Made by a program: the position numbers and the translations under genes
From: Ignavibacteria bacterium
GTDB lineage: Bacteria; Bacteroidota; Ignavibacteria; Kapaibacteriales; UBA2268
NCBI GenBank assembly: GCA_026416955.1
Contig: JAOAEE010000065.1
Span: forward strand, 112,313 to 176,312
DNA: 64,000 nucleotides
Reading direction: 5' to 3'
In this document: positions 42,648 through 51,658 of the stretch, piece by piece
How positions within the stretch are numbered: position 1 is the stretch's first letter
Layout: every line of letters starts with the position of its first letter
The notes under the pieces: model-generated
Seen by the model: only the letters and a program-made list of their open reading frames with translations
Databases searched by the model: none
Told to the model about the DNA's origin: nothing

Positions 42648-45116
42648 ATGAGAAAATTTTTAGTGCTGATTTACATTTTTTTATTTCCAATGATGATTTT
42701 TTCACAAATCATCGTTTCGCTAGATTTGAAGAAAACTTCTTTTAAATTGGGCGAAAAGTTTTTTGTAACTTTGAAAACTAATGGCAAGTTTGCTGCAAAT
42801 AATATTTTTTCTATTCAAATTTCTGATAAATATGGAAATTTTTCCAATCCAATCGAAATTGGAAGAATACAAGCACCATCCGATACAATTGTTCAATGTA
42901 CAATTTTTGATACGTTAGAGATTGGAAAAGATTATCGAATACGTGCTACAGCATCCAATCCATTTTTTATTTCCGAGCCCAATCCATCAAAGATTATTCT
43001 TTTCCTTGGTCGAGTTTTTTTCGTTGCTTCCGATGGTAATGATAATAATCCTGGAACACAAAATAACCCATTTAAAACAATTCAAAAGGCAATAGATATT
43101 ACCTGGTATTATGATACTGTTCTTGTTAAACCGGGAACATACAACGAAAACTTGGTTTTTCGTGGAATAGACATTACATTAATTGGTATTAATGGTCCAA
43201 AACAAACTATAATCGACGGTCAAAGGAACGGAAATCCGGTTGTAACTTTCGAAAATGGTGAAACATCGGCAATGGTAATTGATGGTTTTACAATTCAAAA
43301 TGGAGTTAATTATCAAATGGATAATGGACCAGGAATAACAATAAAGTATCAAAATACTTCACCCACACTAAGGAATTTAATAATAAAAAACAACGAAGCT
43401 TGGGCTTTCGGAGGTGGAATTTACTGTTACAATGCTGGTCGGGTTAGAATTATTGACTGTATTATTGAAAACAATAGTGCAAAATACCTTGGTGGTGGAA
43501 TTTATACGGATATGACCAACATCGATGTGGAAAAATGTATCATTAGAAAAAACAACATTGGGGGAATTTACAACTGGCGTTCTCATTCAAACATTATTAA
43601 TTCATTGATTTATTGGAATAATACGGATGAAGTTACTTTTTTTTCGGACTTAGGAATTCAAATGAAACCCAAAATCATAAACACAACAATTATTTCCAAA
43701 AATAAATTTTATGGTTTCTTTCTTTATGGGCGTTTCATTGCTGAAATTATTAATTCTATTATTTATGGAACTGATTCCACAATAAAAGTTATCGGAGATG
43801 CTTACGATACATTGAAAATGGAGTATAGCATAGTTACTCAATTCCCAAGCAAGTTTAGTAGAGAAAAAGCAACAATATTTATTGGGAAACATTTCTTTTC
43901 GGACGACCCAATGTTCATTAATATCGATGCAGAGAATTTTTCGGTTGATTCTTGCAGTCCTGCTCTAGGGAATGCTCTGAAATCGGTTGCTCCTTCAGTA
44001 GATGTCTATGGATTTTCAAGACCAGTAGACCCCGACGACGAAGAAAACCCAGATATTGGAGCAGTTGAAAGTCCTAAATCACAGCGTTCGAGTTTAGTTA
44101 CAATTACAAAAATTAGTAAAACAAAATTTTGCAAAGGTGGAACATTTACAATAGATTTTTCTACTGCTGGATGTCCTTTTTTTGCTGGGAATGAGTTCAT
44201 TGCAGAATTGTCTAATTCTTCGGGTAATTTTAATACTTCTTACGAACTCGGTAGATTAAAGTCGGTGAATTCTGGAATAATTGGCTGCACTATTCCTTCT
44301 GGAATACCAAGTGGTAACAATTATAAAGTTAGAATTAGGGCAACGAATCTTCCTTATAGGTCAAAACCTTATTCAGAAAATATTGCAATTTACGATAATC
44401 CAAAGGTTACAATTTTTGGACCAAAGCAAGTTTGTTCTTCCAGAGAATATGAATATTGGACCGACTCGAGCGAATTTCCAACGAATAAGTGGTTAATTAA
44501 AAATGGTTACTCTTTCAACAAATTAACAGAAAATAAAATAAAAGTTATTTGGTATGACTCTTCAAAAGGTTCAATTAAGTTGATTCAAACAAATATTGCT
44601 GGATGTGTCGATTCGTCAATAATCAATGTTTCAATTCTTCCGACCCCATCCAAACCATCAATACAACAGTTATCCGATGGTCAGTTACTTTCCAACTATC
44701 CAAGTTGGAATCAATGGTTTTGGAATGGTGTTCCAATTCAAGGAGCTACTGGACGAATACATAAACCAACTAAAAGTGGATACTACTCAGTAAAAATTAT
44801 TCCACCTACTGGATGTGAATCGGAAATGTCCGATAGTATTTTTGTAAACATTACCTCAGTTGAAAATGGATATGAAAATTTCATCACTGTTATTCAAAAA
44901 GAAAAGGTTTTGACACTTAGGTTGAATTTTGCCACAAATAATTTTTTGTATATTAGTGTTGTAGATATTTTGGGTAATGAGATATTAGTTTATCAAGATA
45001 TATGTTTGCTGAACGAGATTGACTTAAATTTGAATGGTTTATTAAAAGGAGTATACTTTTTGAAGGTAAGGTTTAATGATAAAGAGTTTAGGCATAAATT
45101 AGTGTTCCCAGAATGA
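42648..45116 (+). CDS. Secreted beta-helix protein with C-terminal T9SS-type sorting domain
   Basis: An 822-residue exported protein with a signal peptide (residues 1-20, ending IFSQ). Residues 20-120 form an Ig-like domain. From FFVASDGNDNNPGTQNNPF at about 124 a parallel beta-helix of the pectate-lyase/DUF1565 kind begins (TVLVKPGTYNE, IDITLIGINGPKQTIIDG, IDGFTIQNG, LRNLIIKNN, RIIDCIIENN), ending with SPALGNAL and a DIGAVE motif. A second Ig-like region (about 480-590) and a PKD-like region follow. The last 75 residues (from about 750, with VVDILGNEI and GLLKGVYFLKV) look like a type A sorting domain. No lyase catalytic set is seen, so an adhesin or binding role is as likely as an enzyme. 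Confidence 0.8.
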   Translation: MRKFLVLIYIFLFPMMIFSQIIVSLDLKKTSFKLGEKFFVTLKTNGKFAANNIFSIQISDKYGNFSNPIEIGRIQAPSDTIVQCTIFDTLEIGKDYRIRATASNPFFISEPNPSKIILFLGRVFFVASDGNDNNPGTQNNPFKTIQKAIDITWYYDTVLVKPGTYNENLVFRGIDITLIGINGPKQTIIDGQRNGNPVVTFENGETSAMVIDGFTIQNGVNYQMDNGPGITIKYQNTSPTLRNLIIKNNEAWAFGGGIYCYNAGRVRIIDCIIENNSAKYLGGGIYTDMTNIDVEKCIIRKNNIGGIYNWRSHSNIINSLIYWNNTDEVTFFSDLGIQMKPKIINTTIISKNKFYGFFLYGRFIAEIINSIIYGTDSTIKVIGDAYDTLKMEYSIVTQFPSKFSREKATIFIGKHFFSDDPMFINIDAENFSVDSCSPALGNALKSVAPSVDVYGFSRPVDPDDEENPDIGAVESPKSQRSSLVTITKISKTKFCKGGTFTIDFSTAGCPFFAGNEFIAELSNSSGNFNTSYELGRLKSVNSGIIGCTIPSGIPSGNNYKVRIRATNLPYRSKPYSENIAIYDNPKVTIFGPKQVCSSREYEYWTDSSEFPTNKWLIKNGYSFNKLTENKIKVIWYDSSKGSIKLIQTNIAGCVDSSIINVSILPTPSKPSIQQLSDGQLLSNYPSWNQWFWNGVPIQGATGRIHKPTKSGYYSVKIIPPTGCESEMSDSIFVNITSVENGYENFITVIQKEKVLTLRLNFATNNFLYISVVDILGNEILVYQDICLLNEIDLNLNGLLKGVYFLKVRFNDKEFRHKLVFPE

Positions 45117-45119
45117 TTA

Positions 45120-45674
45120 ATGAGGCGACTTCTTCATAATGAAATATTAAAAGAGAGATTGACAATAGAGCAAGCAAAGAAAGTTGCTCGTCATCCAGTA
45201 AGTATACTTCTTCACAACATTAGAAGTTTATACAATGTGGGATCAATTTTTAGAACTTGTGATGCAGCTCTTTGTAAAGAATTGATATTATGCGGATTTA
45301 CCCCTTTCCCACCCAGAAAGGAAATCGAAAAGACTGCCTTGGGCGCGGTTGAAACGGTTCCTTGGCGCTACTTTAAAGATACTATAGAAGCAATAAATTC
45401 TTTAAAGAGAGAGGGTAATAAAATTTTTGCTCTCGAAATTACAGACAAGAAAAGACCCTATACATCTTTAAGGAAAGAAGAATTCCCATTGGTAATTGTT
45501 GTTGGTAACGAGCTAGTTGGTATCGACCAAAAAGTTCTCGATTTCTGTGATGATGCAATCGAAATACCAATGTTTGGTGTGAAGCATTCATTAAATGTTG
45601 CTGTTGCAACTGGAATTGTTCTTTTCGAAACTGTAAGGATTTATTGGAAATATTACAAAGGTGAAGTATGGTGA
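45120..45674 (+). CDS. TrmH/SpoU-family RNA 2'-O-methyltransferase
   Basis: A 184-residue SPOUT methyltransferase. The N-terminal half has LLHNIRSLYNVGSIFRTCDA at 31-50 (motif 1), then PRKEIEKTALGAVETVPWRY. The SAM knot is LVIVVGNELVGIDQKVLDFCDDAIEIPMFGVKHSLNVAVATGIVLFE near 124-170 (motifs 2 and 3). All three motifs are intact. It has no N-terminal RNA-binding extension, so the type resembles TrmH/TrmL-like enzymes acting on tRNA; the exact base is not known. Its 3' end lies next to the first of two large histidine kinases. Confidence 0.9.
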   Translation: MRRLLHNEILKERLTIEQAKKVARHPVSILLHNIRSLYNVGSIFRTCDAALCKELILCGFTPFPPRKEIEKTALGAVETVPWRYFKDTIEAINSLKREGNKIFALEITDKKRPYTSLRKEEFPLVIVVGNELVGIDQKVLDFCDDAIEIPMFGVKHSLNVAVATGIVLFETVRIYWKYYKGEVW

Positions 45675-45802
45675 TGTTAACAACCTTCGCCTTTTGTTTA
45701 AGTATTTTTGTTGGGTTTAGTAAAATAATGATTTCGAATTTGACCTTTTTAAGTGACAATTCTTTTGATGTAAGATTATTATCGCTCGAAAAAGGAGAAG
45801 TG

Positions 45803-48682
45803 ATGATAATTTTGATAATTATATTTGTTCTTCTCTTGATAACAACTGTTTCATTGTTGTTATACTTACAAACTGTTCAAAAGAGAAGTAAGGATTTGCA
45901 AAAATTATTTTCCGAAAACTTGATGCAAAAGAAAATTCTTGATAGTCTTTTTCAGACTTCACCCGTTGGTATTGTTATTACTTCTTTAGACGGAACTATT
46001 TTTTCAAGTAATAAAGAGTTTTTTAGCCTTTTTGAATTCGAAAAAGAAAGTTTTTCCAATGGGGAAAAAATTCAAGAAATAATCAAGAATAATAATTTTT
46101 CTGAGCATTTTAAAAGTATTATCGAGAATTCATTTGAAAAGGATAAAGTTGAGTTTGATTTTTCTATAGTTTTAACCAATGGAACAACCCGTTTCTTTCA
46201 CCATATTTGTACAAAAGAAAATTTCGAGAGCTTATTGGGCGAGATGTTGATTCATATTTTTGTTGATATTACTAGTCAAAAGAACTTGGAGTTGAAACTA
46301 AAAAAGAACGAAGAGAAATATAGAACTTATATTGAACTTTCTTCTGATGCAATTTGGTGTTTCGAAGCTAAAGAACCAATTCCTATTAACTTACCTCTTG
46401 AACAGCAAGTAGAACTTATTTTTCGTACAAGTTTTTTAGCAGATTGTAATCTGGCATTTGCTAAATTTTATGGCTTTTCGAGTGTAGATGAGGCAATTGG
46501 AACCCCTTTGTCACATATCATCTATCCTGATAATCCTTCAAAAATTGCATTAATAACTAATTTTATTCAAGACAATTACTGCTTAAATGGATTTATCACA
46601 AATTTTACCGACACAAATGGGCAAACTTATTATGTTAGGAATTCATTGTTTGGAGTTGTGATTGATGGATATATTTTACGTGCCTGGGGTGCATTTCAAA
46701 ATATTACTGAATTGATTGAATTACAACGTCAATACCAGGAAACTGCTACAAAATATGAAAACTTAGTCGAAAATGTTAATAGTATCATTCTCCATATAGA
46801 TCTAAATGGTAAAATTCTTTATATGAATAATTATGGGCTAAAGTTTTTTGGATATACAAAAGATGAACTTTTCGGAAAGCACGTCATTGGTACGATAGTA
46901 CCTTCTGAAGAAAGTGGAACTGGTAGAAACTTAGAAGAGTTGTTGCGAGAAATATTAGAAAACCCTATTAAATACGAGTATAACGAGAATGAAAATATCA
47001 AAAAGGATGGAAGCCGAGTTTGGATTTCTTGGAAAAACACTCCTATTATTGATTCACAAGGGAAGTGTATAGAAATTTTGAGTGTTGGAATTGATATGAC
47101 GGAAAGAAAACGAAAGGAAATCGAACTGAAAAGAACTTGGGACTTTATCTACACAATGTTAGATTCTTTCCCCGATGCAGTCTCTTTAAAAGATGGAGAA
47201 GGTCGTTGGGTTTATGCAAACAAATCTATGCTTGAAATTTTCAATCTTGTTGGTAAGGATGTTATTGGTAAAACAGATGCTGAACTTATTGAATATGATG
47301 AGTTCTTCCGAAATGAATTGGAAGGTTGTATCTTGTCCGATAAACTTGCTTGGGAAAGCAGAAGCATCATTCAAAATGAAGAGGTAATAAGAAAAAAAGA
47401 CGGTGGCGAAAGTATATATGATGTACTAAAAGTACCTTTGTTTAATGACGACGGTTCAAGAAGGGGGATAGCAATTGTCGCAAGAGACGTAACTTTCAGA
47501 AAGAATGCTGAGAAAGCGTTGAAAGAAAGTGAGCGTAAATACAAAGAAATAGTGGACGCTCTTCCTCTTCCAGCTTTAGTTGTTTCCGAAGGGAAAATTT
47601 CTTTTGCTAATAACTTTGCTAATAATGTATTTTCAGAAATTTTGAATAGCCTAGAGGTTGATTTTTCTGCACTTAAAAATTACTTTAAAGATTCTGATTA
47701 TGAAAAATTGGAAAAAATTGCGAAGCTTGAGGAAAAAAATCAGGTTACAAGTTTCCATATAGAAACTATTGATGGTGGAAAAGTATTTTCTGTTTCTTGG
47801 GTTCCGATTTTGTTTGGAACAAAATCCTCTATTCTTTTTGTTTTTAGTGATGTTACAGAACAAATCCTATATTCTTCCTACCTCGAGAAAGTGCAAAGAG
47901 AATTGATTTATCAGAAATATGAATTAGAAAGAATCAATAAAGAACTAAATGAAAAAAACAAAGAACTGGCAGAATTGAATGCAACAAAGGACCGATTCTT
48001 TTCGATTATTGCCCACGACTTAAAAAATCCAGTATACGGAATTAAAAATTTAAGCGAGGAATTTTTAAACTCTTTCCACGACTTGAAACTCGAAGAAATG
48101 CACGATTTTGTCTTTGCTTTGAATTCTTCTGCAACTAAACTTGCCGATTTGATAGAAAATCTGCTTCTTTGGGCAAGAACCCAAACTCGAACACTAAATT
48201 ACAATCCAGTCGAGATAAACTTGAAATATTTAGTCGATAATACTGTTTCATTTTTCTCGGAAAATGCAAAGCAAAAAAATATTATATTGCTCTCAAGAAT
48301 TGACGAAAATGCTAAAGTTTATGCCGATGTAAATTGTGTTTCTACAATTTTGCGAAACCTAATTTCAAATTCAATAAAATTCACTAACGAAGGTGGAGTT
48401 GTACGTATATTTTCCCAGACCATAGAAGAAAATGGAAAGTTGTTCGAAAAAATATCAGTTCAAGACAATGGTATAGGTATTCCTTATGAAGTTCAAGAAA
48501 AGTTACTCCAATTGGATTTCCATTTCACTGCATTAGGAACAAAAAATGAACGAGGCACTGGATTGGGGTTGAATATTACAAAAGAACTTGTTGAAATTAA
48601 CGGGGGTCGATTATGGTTCGAAAGCACTCCAAAAGTTGGTACTACGTTTTATTTTATCTTACCAAAAAATAAAGGTGGATAA
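45803..48682 (+). CDS. Large membrane-anchored sensor histidine kinase with about five PAS domains
   Basis: I start it at an ATG at 45803, which has a strong ribosome site (AAAGGAGAAG) and leaves a single N-terminal membrane segment (MIILIIIFVLLLITTVSLLLY). A start at 45668 would add 45 residues and a second hydrophobic stretch. Five PAS-like domains follow (about 45-155, 165-330, 345-460, 465-590, 595-700). A coiled coil leads to HisKA with the phospho-accepting histidine near 738 (IIAHDLKNPVYG) and an ATPase domain (NLISNSIKF, DNGIGIP, RGTGLGLNI). It lacks a receiver domain and must hand its phosphate to another protein; no response regulator is adjacent. The next gene is a second such kinase. 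Confidence 0.86.
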   Translation: MIILIIIFVLLLITTVSLLLYLQTVQKRSKDLQKLFSENLMQKKILDSLFQTSPVGIVITSLDGTIFSSNKEFFSLFEFEKESFSNGEKIQEIIKNNNFSEHFKSIIENSFEKDKVEFDFSIVLTNGTTRFFHHICTKENFESLLGEMLIHIFVDITSQKNLELKLKKNEEKYRTYIELSSDAIWCFEAKEPIPINLPLEQQVELIFRTSFLADCNLAFAKFYGFSSVDEAIGTPLSHIIYPDNPSKIALITNFIQDNYCLNGFITNFTDTNGQTYYVRNSLFGVVIDGYILRAWGAFQNITELIELQRQYQETATKYENLVENVNSIILHIDLNGKILYMNNYGLKFFGYTKDELFGKHVIGTIVPSEESGTGRNLEELLREILENPIKYEYNENENIKKDGSRVWISWKNTPIIDSQGKCIEILSVGIDMTERKRKEIELKRTWDFIYTMLDSFPDAVSLKDGEGRWVYANKSMLEIFNLVGKDVIGKTDAELIEYDEFFRNELEGCILSDKLAWESRSIIQNEEVIRKKDGGESIYDVLKVPLFNDDGSRRGIAIVARDVTFRKNAEKALKESERKYKEIVDALPLPALVVSEGKISFANNFANNVFSEILNSLEVDFSALKNYFKDSDYEKLEKIAKLEEKNQVTSFHIETIDGGKVFSVSWVPILFGTKSSILFVFSDVTEQILYSSYLEKVQRELIYQKYELERINKELNEKNKELAELNATKDRFFSIIAHDLKNPVYGIKNLSEEFLNSFHDLKLEEMHDFVFALNSSATKLADLIENLLLWARTQTRTLNYNPVEINLKYLVDNTVSFFSENAKQKNIILLSRIDENAKVYADVNCVSTILRNLISNSIKFTNEGGVVRIFSQTIEENGKLFEKISVQDNGIGIPYEVQEKLLQLDFHFTALGTKNERGTGLGLNITKELVEINGGRLWFESTPKVGTTFYFILPKNKGG

Positions 48683-48683
48683 A

Positions 48684-51641
48684 ATGTTGCAAAAAAAATT
48701 GTTGGTGTTATTTCCTTTAATTTTCATTTCAATTTTAGCATTAGGATTTTCTTTTTACTATATTTATTTCTTGTATTCAAAAACTTTTGAATATGCAAAG
48801 GAGTTTTTAATTAGTCAAAGTAATTTTGTTTCAAAGAGCTATTCAAAATGGTTTCAAGAAAGAAGGGCAGATATTACCTTTATTTTGAGAACCAAAGAAC
48901 TAAAGTCTTTCCTTTTTTCGAAAAATTTAGAAGTAAAAAAGGAAAATGAATTGTTTCTTAAAGATATAGTGGGACGAATTTCCAAATCGCACAACTATAA
49001 AAACTTTTGGATTTTCAATCAAAATGGAGAAAAGATTTTTGACTTAAACCCGGAATTTGAACACCCTAAAATGTTATTAAATGGACAGAATTTTTATACT
49101 TTGATACAGAATCCAGAGTCTAATAAAAAAGATGAATTCTTTATGGAATTTTCTGTACAAAATAAAAATAAGGGGATTTTATTTATTGTGATAAATAAAT
49201 TGTTCGAAGGTATTGACACAAACAAATTTTTTTGCTTTGTATCGGCATTTGTTATTGATGAAATTTTTTATGATTTTATTCCTTCCTTTTGGTCTAAATA
49301 TGAAATTGTCGAGTATACTTTTGGTTACAAACAACCTAATAGAGTCTTAGCAATTTGGAACTTTCCAAAGAAGTTAGACTCTTTGGTTTCTTTCCCTTTT
49401 GAGAATGAAATTGTACCTTTTCAAGTAAAAACTTCTAATGCTGGTTTTTTCGATGGAAAGTCTTTTATCGAAGGAGAGGAAACTTTGGGTTATCTTTCTA
49501 AATTTTCTGGAACTAATATTTTTTTTACTGTAAAATTATTTAAAACAAGAGTTCTTACTCAATTTTACATATTAACTATAATTCTTGGGGTTGCTGGTAT
49601 TTTTTTTGGATTTGCAACTTTTCTGGGGATTAAATCAATTAAGGAAGACCATAGAAAAAAAAGGTTGTTAATTGAAAAGGAATATCTAAATCGCCTTTAT
49701 TCTGCAACAAAGAAGTATGAATTATTTACACATTTTGCAAACGATATTATTATTACTTGCGATGAAAGTAATAATATAATTGAGGTGAATAACAAAGCAA
49801 CAGAACTCCTTCGCTACTCCGAAATTGAGTTAAAATCTAAAACATTTTACGAGTTAGTTCATCCAGATGATCTGGAAAAGTTCTTTTCTTACGAACCTAA
49901 TAAGGGACATAATCTTGAAATTAGATTACTCGACAGCCAAGGAAACGAAATTTATTGTACAATTTCGAAAAACAGAATTGAAAGCGAAGGGCAAAGTTTC
50001 ATATTCTACATTATTACAGACGTTACTGAATTGGTTAACCAAATCGAAAGGTCTTTTCGCTTGAATAGATTGCTTACTGCTTCTAGGATGATAAATGAAA
50101 TAATTTTAAAAAGGTTTGAATTAGGGGACATATTTGCAAGAGCTTGCGAAATTTCTGTAATGGTAGGTGGTTTCAACTCTTCTATTTTCTTAAAATACAT
50201 CAAACCATTTGATGAGTTTATAGTTTTCTCGAAATTTGGTTCGGATCTTTCAGATATTATTGGTGAAGAAATAAATTTTTCTCAACTAGTTGAGAAGTTT
50301 CCATTTTTTAAACAAGCAATTGAGAAAAAAACAATTGTGCTAATTAATAATTTAGAGGGATGTGAAAACATAACTCCAGAAATAAATCAACTTTCTAAAT
50401 TTGGTATGGTATCTTGTGTTGTCCTTCCAATTGTGCAAAGTGGAGAATTGTTTGGGCTATTTTTACTTTGCTCGAAGAGGCAAAGAATGATAGATGATGA
50501 AGAATTTTTGGTTCTCGAGGAAATGAGAAACGATATTTCTTTTGCAATCGACGATTACTTCCGCGATATTAAACTGACTGAAGCCGAGTTTAAAAGAAAT
50601 TTGTTCTTTGATAGGTCGCCTAATGGTTTTGTTCTTGTTGATGGTACTGGCAGAATTGAAAGTACTAATAATTATTTTAAGAAATTGTTAGGAATAAGTT
50701 CCGGAGATGTTATTGGGGAGCCAATTTGCGAGATTTTCCAATGTCACAAAGATGAGTTGGAAAAAATGCTTAGGACATTAGTGAATGGTGGTTTCGAGAA
50801 GATGGAACTTTCGATAAAAACCTTAGAAGGGGAGCGCTGGCTTTTAGTTGTTGGTGAATTTATAGAAGAATACAATTTTTATCTGTTGGTTTTTTCGGAT
50901 ATTACAGACCAGAAAAATTATCAATTTGAACTTGAAAAACAAAAAGAAAGGGCAGAAGAACTTGAAAAACTGAAATCACATCTACTCCAAAATGTGAGCC
51001 ACGAATTTAGAACACCACTAAACGGTATACTTGGTTTTTCTAATGTTTTGAAATCCTTTTCAGATACCCCCGAGGTCAAAGAATTTGCAGATATGATTTA
51101 TGAATCGGGTTATAGACTATATAAAACACTTGAATCATTGATATTTACTTCCCAAATTGTTAGTGGTGTTGTGAAACCAAGAAAAGAAATTATCGACTTG
51201 AAATCTTTGCTTGAGGATTTGGTTAATGAAGTTAAATTCTTAACAAAGGAAAAGAAAGTACAGTTGAATTTGAATATTAAATGCAAGGATTGCCTTACTT
51301 TCACAGACAAAGAGTTGCTTTCCATTATTATATATTCACTTTTAGATAATGCTTTTAAATTCACCCATTCTGGTGAAGTACAAGTAAGTGTTGATGAAAT
51401 TTTAGAATTGGGCCAAAAACGCTATTTAATTGAAGTCAAAGACACTGGAATCGGCATTAAACCAGAGGTTAAAGAAAAAATATTTGAGTTATTTAGACAG
51501 GGTAGCGAAGGATTAGCCAGAGAATACGAAGGTCTAGGAGTTGGTTTGTTTAATGCCAAACGACTTGTCGACTTGCTGGGTGGTTCATTGACTTTTGAGT
51601 CAGAAGTCAATAAAGGTACTACTTTTTATGTTAAAATATAA
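48684..51641 (+). CDS. Membrane sensor histidine kinase with extracytoplasmic sensor, PAS, GAF, PAS
   Basis: A 986-residue kinase starting at the ATG at 48684 (GGTGG before it; an in-frame start at 48588 lies inside the previous gene). Membrane segment one is at 6-28 and segment two near 290-312 (FYILTIILGVAGIFFGFATF), giving a periplasmic sensor of about 260 residues. Inside the cell are PAS (about 340-445), GAF (about 460-620), PAS (about 640-745), HisKA with the histidine near 773 (NVSHEFRTPLNGILGF) and an ATPase domain (DNAFKF, DTGIGIKPE, EGLGVGLFNA). No receiver domain is fused. The periplasmic part may be Cache-like but I cannot confirm it. It starts 1 base after the preceding kinase, so the two are co-expressed. 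Confidence 0.88.
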   Translation: MLQKKLLVLFPLIFISILALGFSFYYIYFLYSKTFEYAKEFLISQSNFVSKSYSKWFQERRADITFILRTKELKSFLFSKNLEVKKENELFLKDIVGRISKSHNYKNFWIFNQNGEKIFDLNPEFEHPKMLLNGQNFYTLIQNPESNKKDEFFMEFSVQNKNKGILFIVINKLFEGIDTNKFFCFVSAFVIDEIFYDFIPSFWSKYEIVEYTFGYKQPNRVLAIWNFPKKLDSLVSFPFENEIVPFQVKTSNAGFFDGKSFIEGEETLGYLSKFSGTNIFFTVKLFKTRVLTQFYILTIILGVAGIFFGFATFLGIKSIKEDHRKKRLLIEKEYLNRLYSATKKYELFTHFANDIIITCDESNNIIEVNNKATELLRYSEIELKSKTFYELVHPDDLEKFFSYEPNKGHNLEIRLLDSQGNEIYCTISKNRIESEGQSFIFYIITDVTELVNQIERSFRLNRLLTASRMINEIILKRFELGDIFARACEISVMVGGFNSSIFLKYIKPFDEFIVFSKFGSDLSDIIGEEINFSQLVEKFPFFKQAIEKKTIVLINNLEGCENITPEINQLSKFGMVSCVVLPIVQSGELFGLFLLCSKRQRMIDDEEFLVLEEMRNDISFAIDDYFRDIKLTEAEFKRNLFFDRSPNGFVLVDGTGRIESTNNYFKKLLGISSGDVIGEPICEIFQCHKDELEKMLRTLVNGGFEKMELSIKTLEGERWLLVVGEFIEEYNFYLLVFSDITDQKNYQFELEKQKERAEELEKLKSHLLQNVSHEFRTPLNGILGFSNVLKSFSDTPEVKEFADMIYESGYRLYKTLESLIFTSQIVSGVVKPRKEIIDLKSLLEDLVNEVKFLTKEKKVQLNLNIKCKDCLTFTDKELLSIIIYSLLDNAFKFTHSGEVQVSVDEILELGQKRYLIEVKDTGIGIKPEVKEKIFELFRQGSEGLAREYEGLGVGLFNAKRLVDLLGGSLTFESEVNKGTTFYVKI

Positions 51642-51658
51642 TTTTTTCTTTGTTTGCT

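Noticed and set aside
42577..42705. Longer start of the DHH phosphoesterase
   Set aside because: It would overlap the start of the diverging signal-peptide gene at 42648 and adds a basic stretch not typical of NrnA; the ATG at 42576 fits better.
45439..45759. 106-codon minus-strand frame over the trmH-type gene end
   Set aside because: It is Gln/Leu-rich antisense translation across a gene junction and lacks a plausible promoter or domain.
48588..48683. Upstream start of the second large kinase inside the first kinase gene
   Set aside because: The ATG at 48684 directly precedes a typical membrane segment and follows a GGTGG site; the extension reads as out-of-frame translation of the first kinase.
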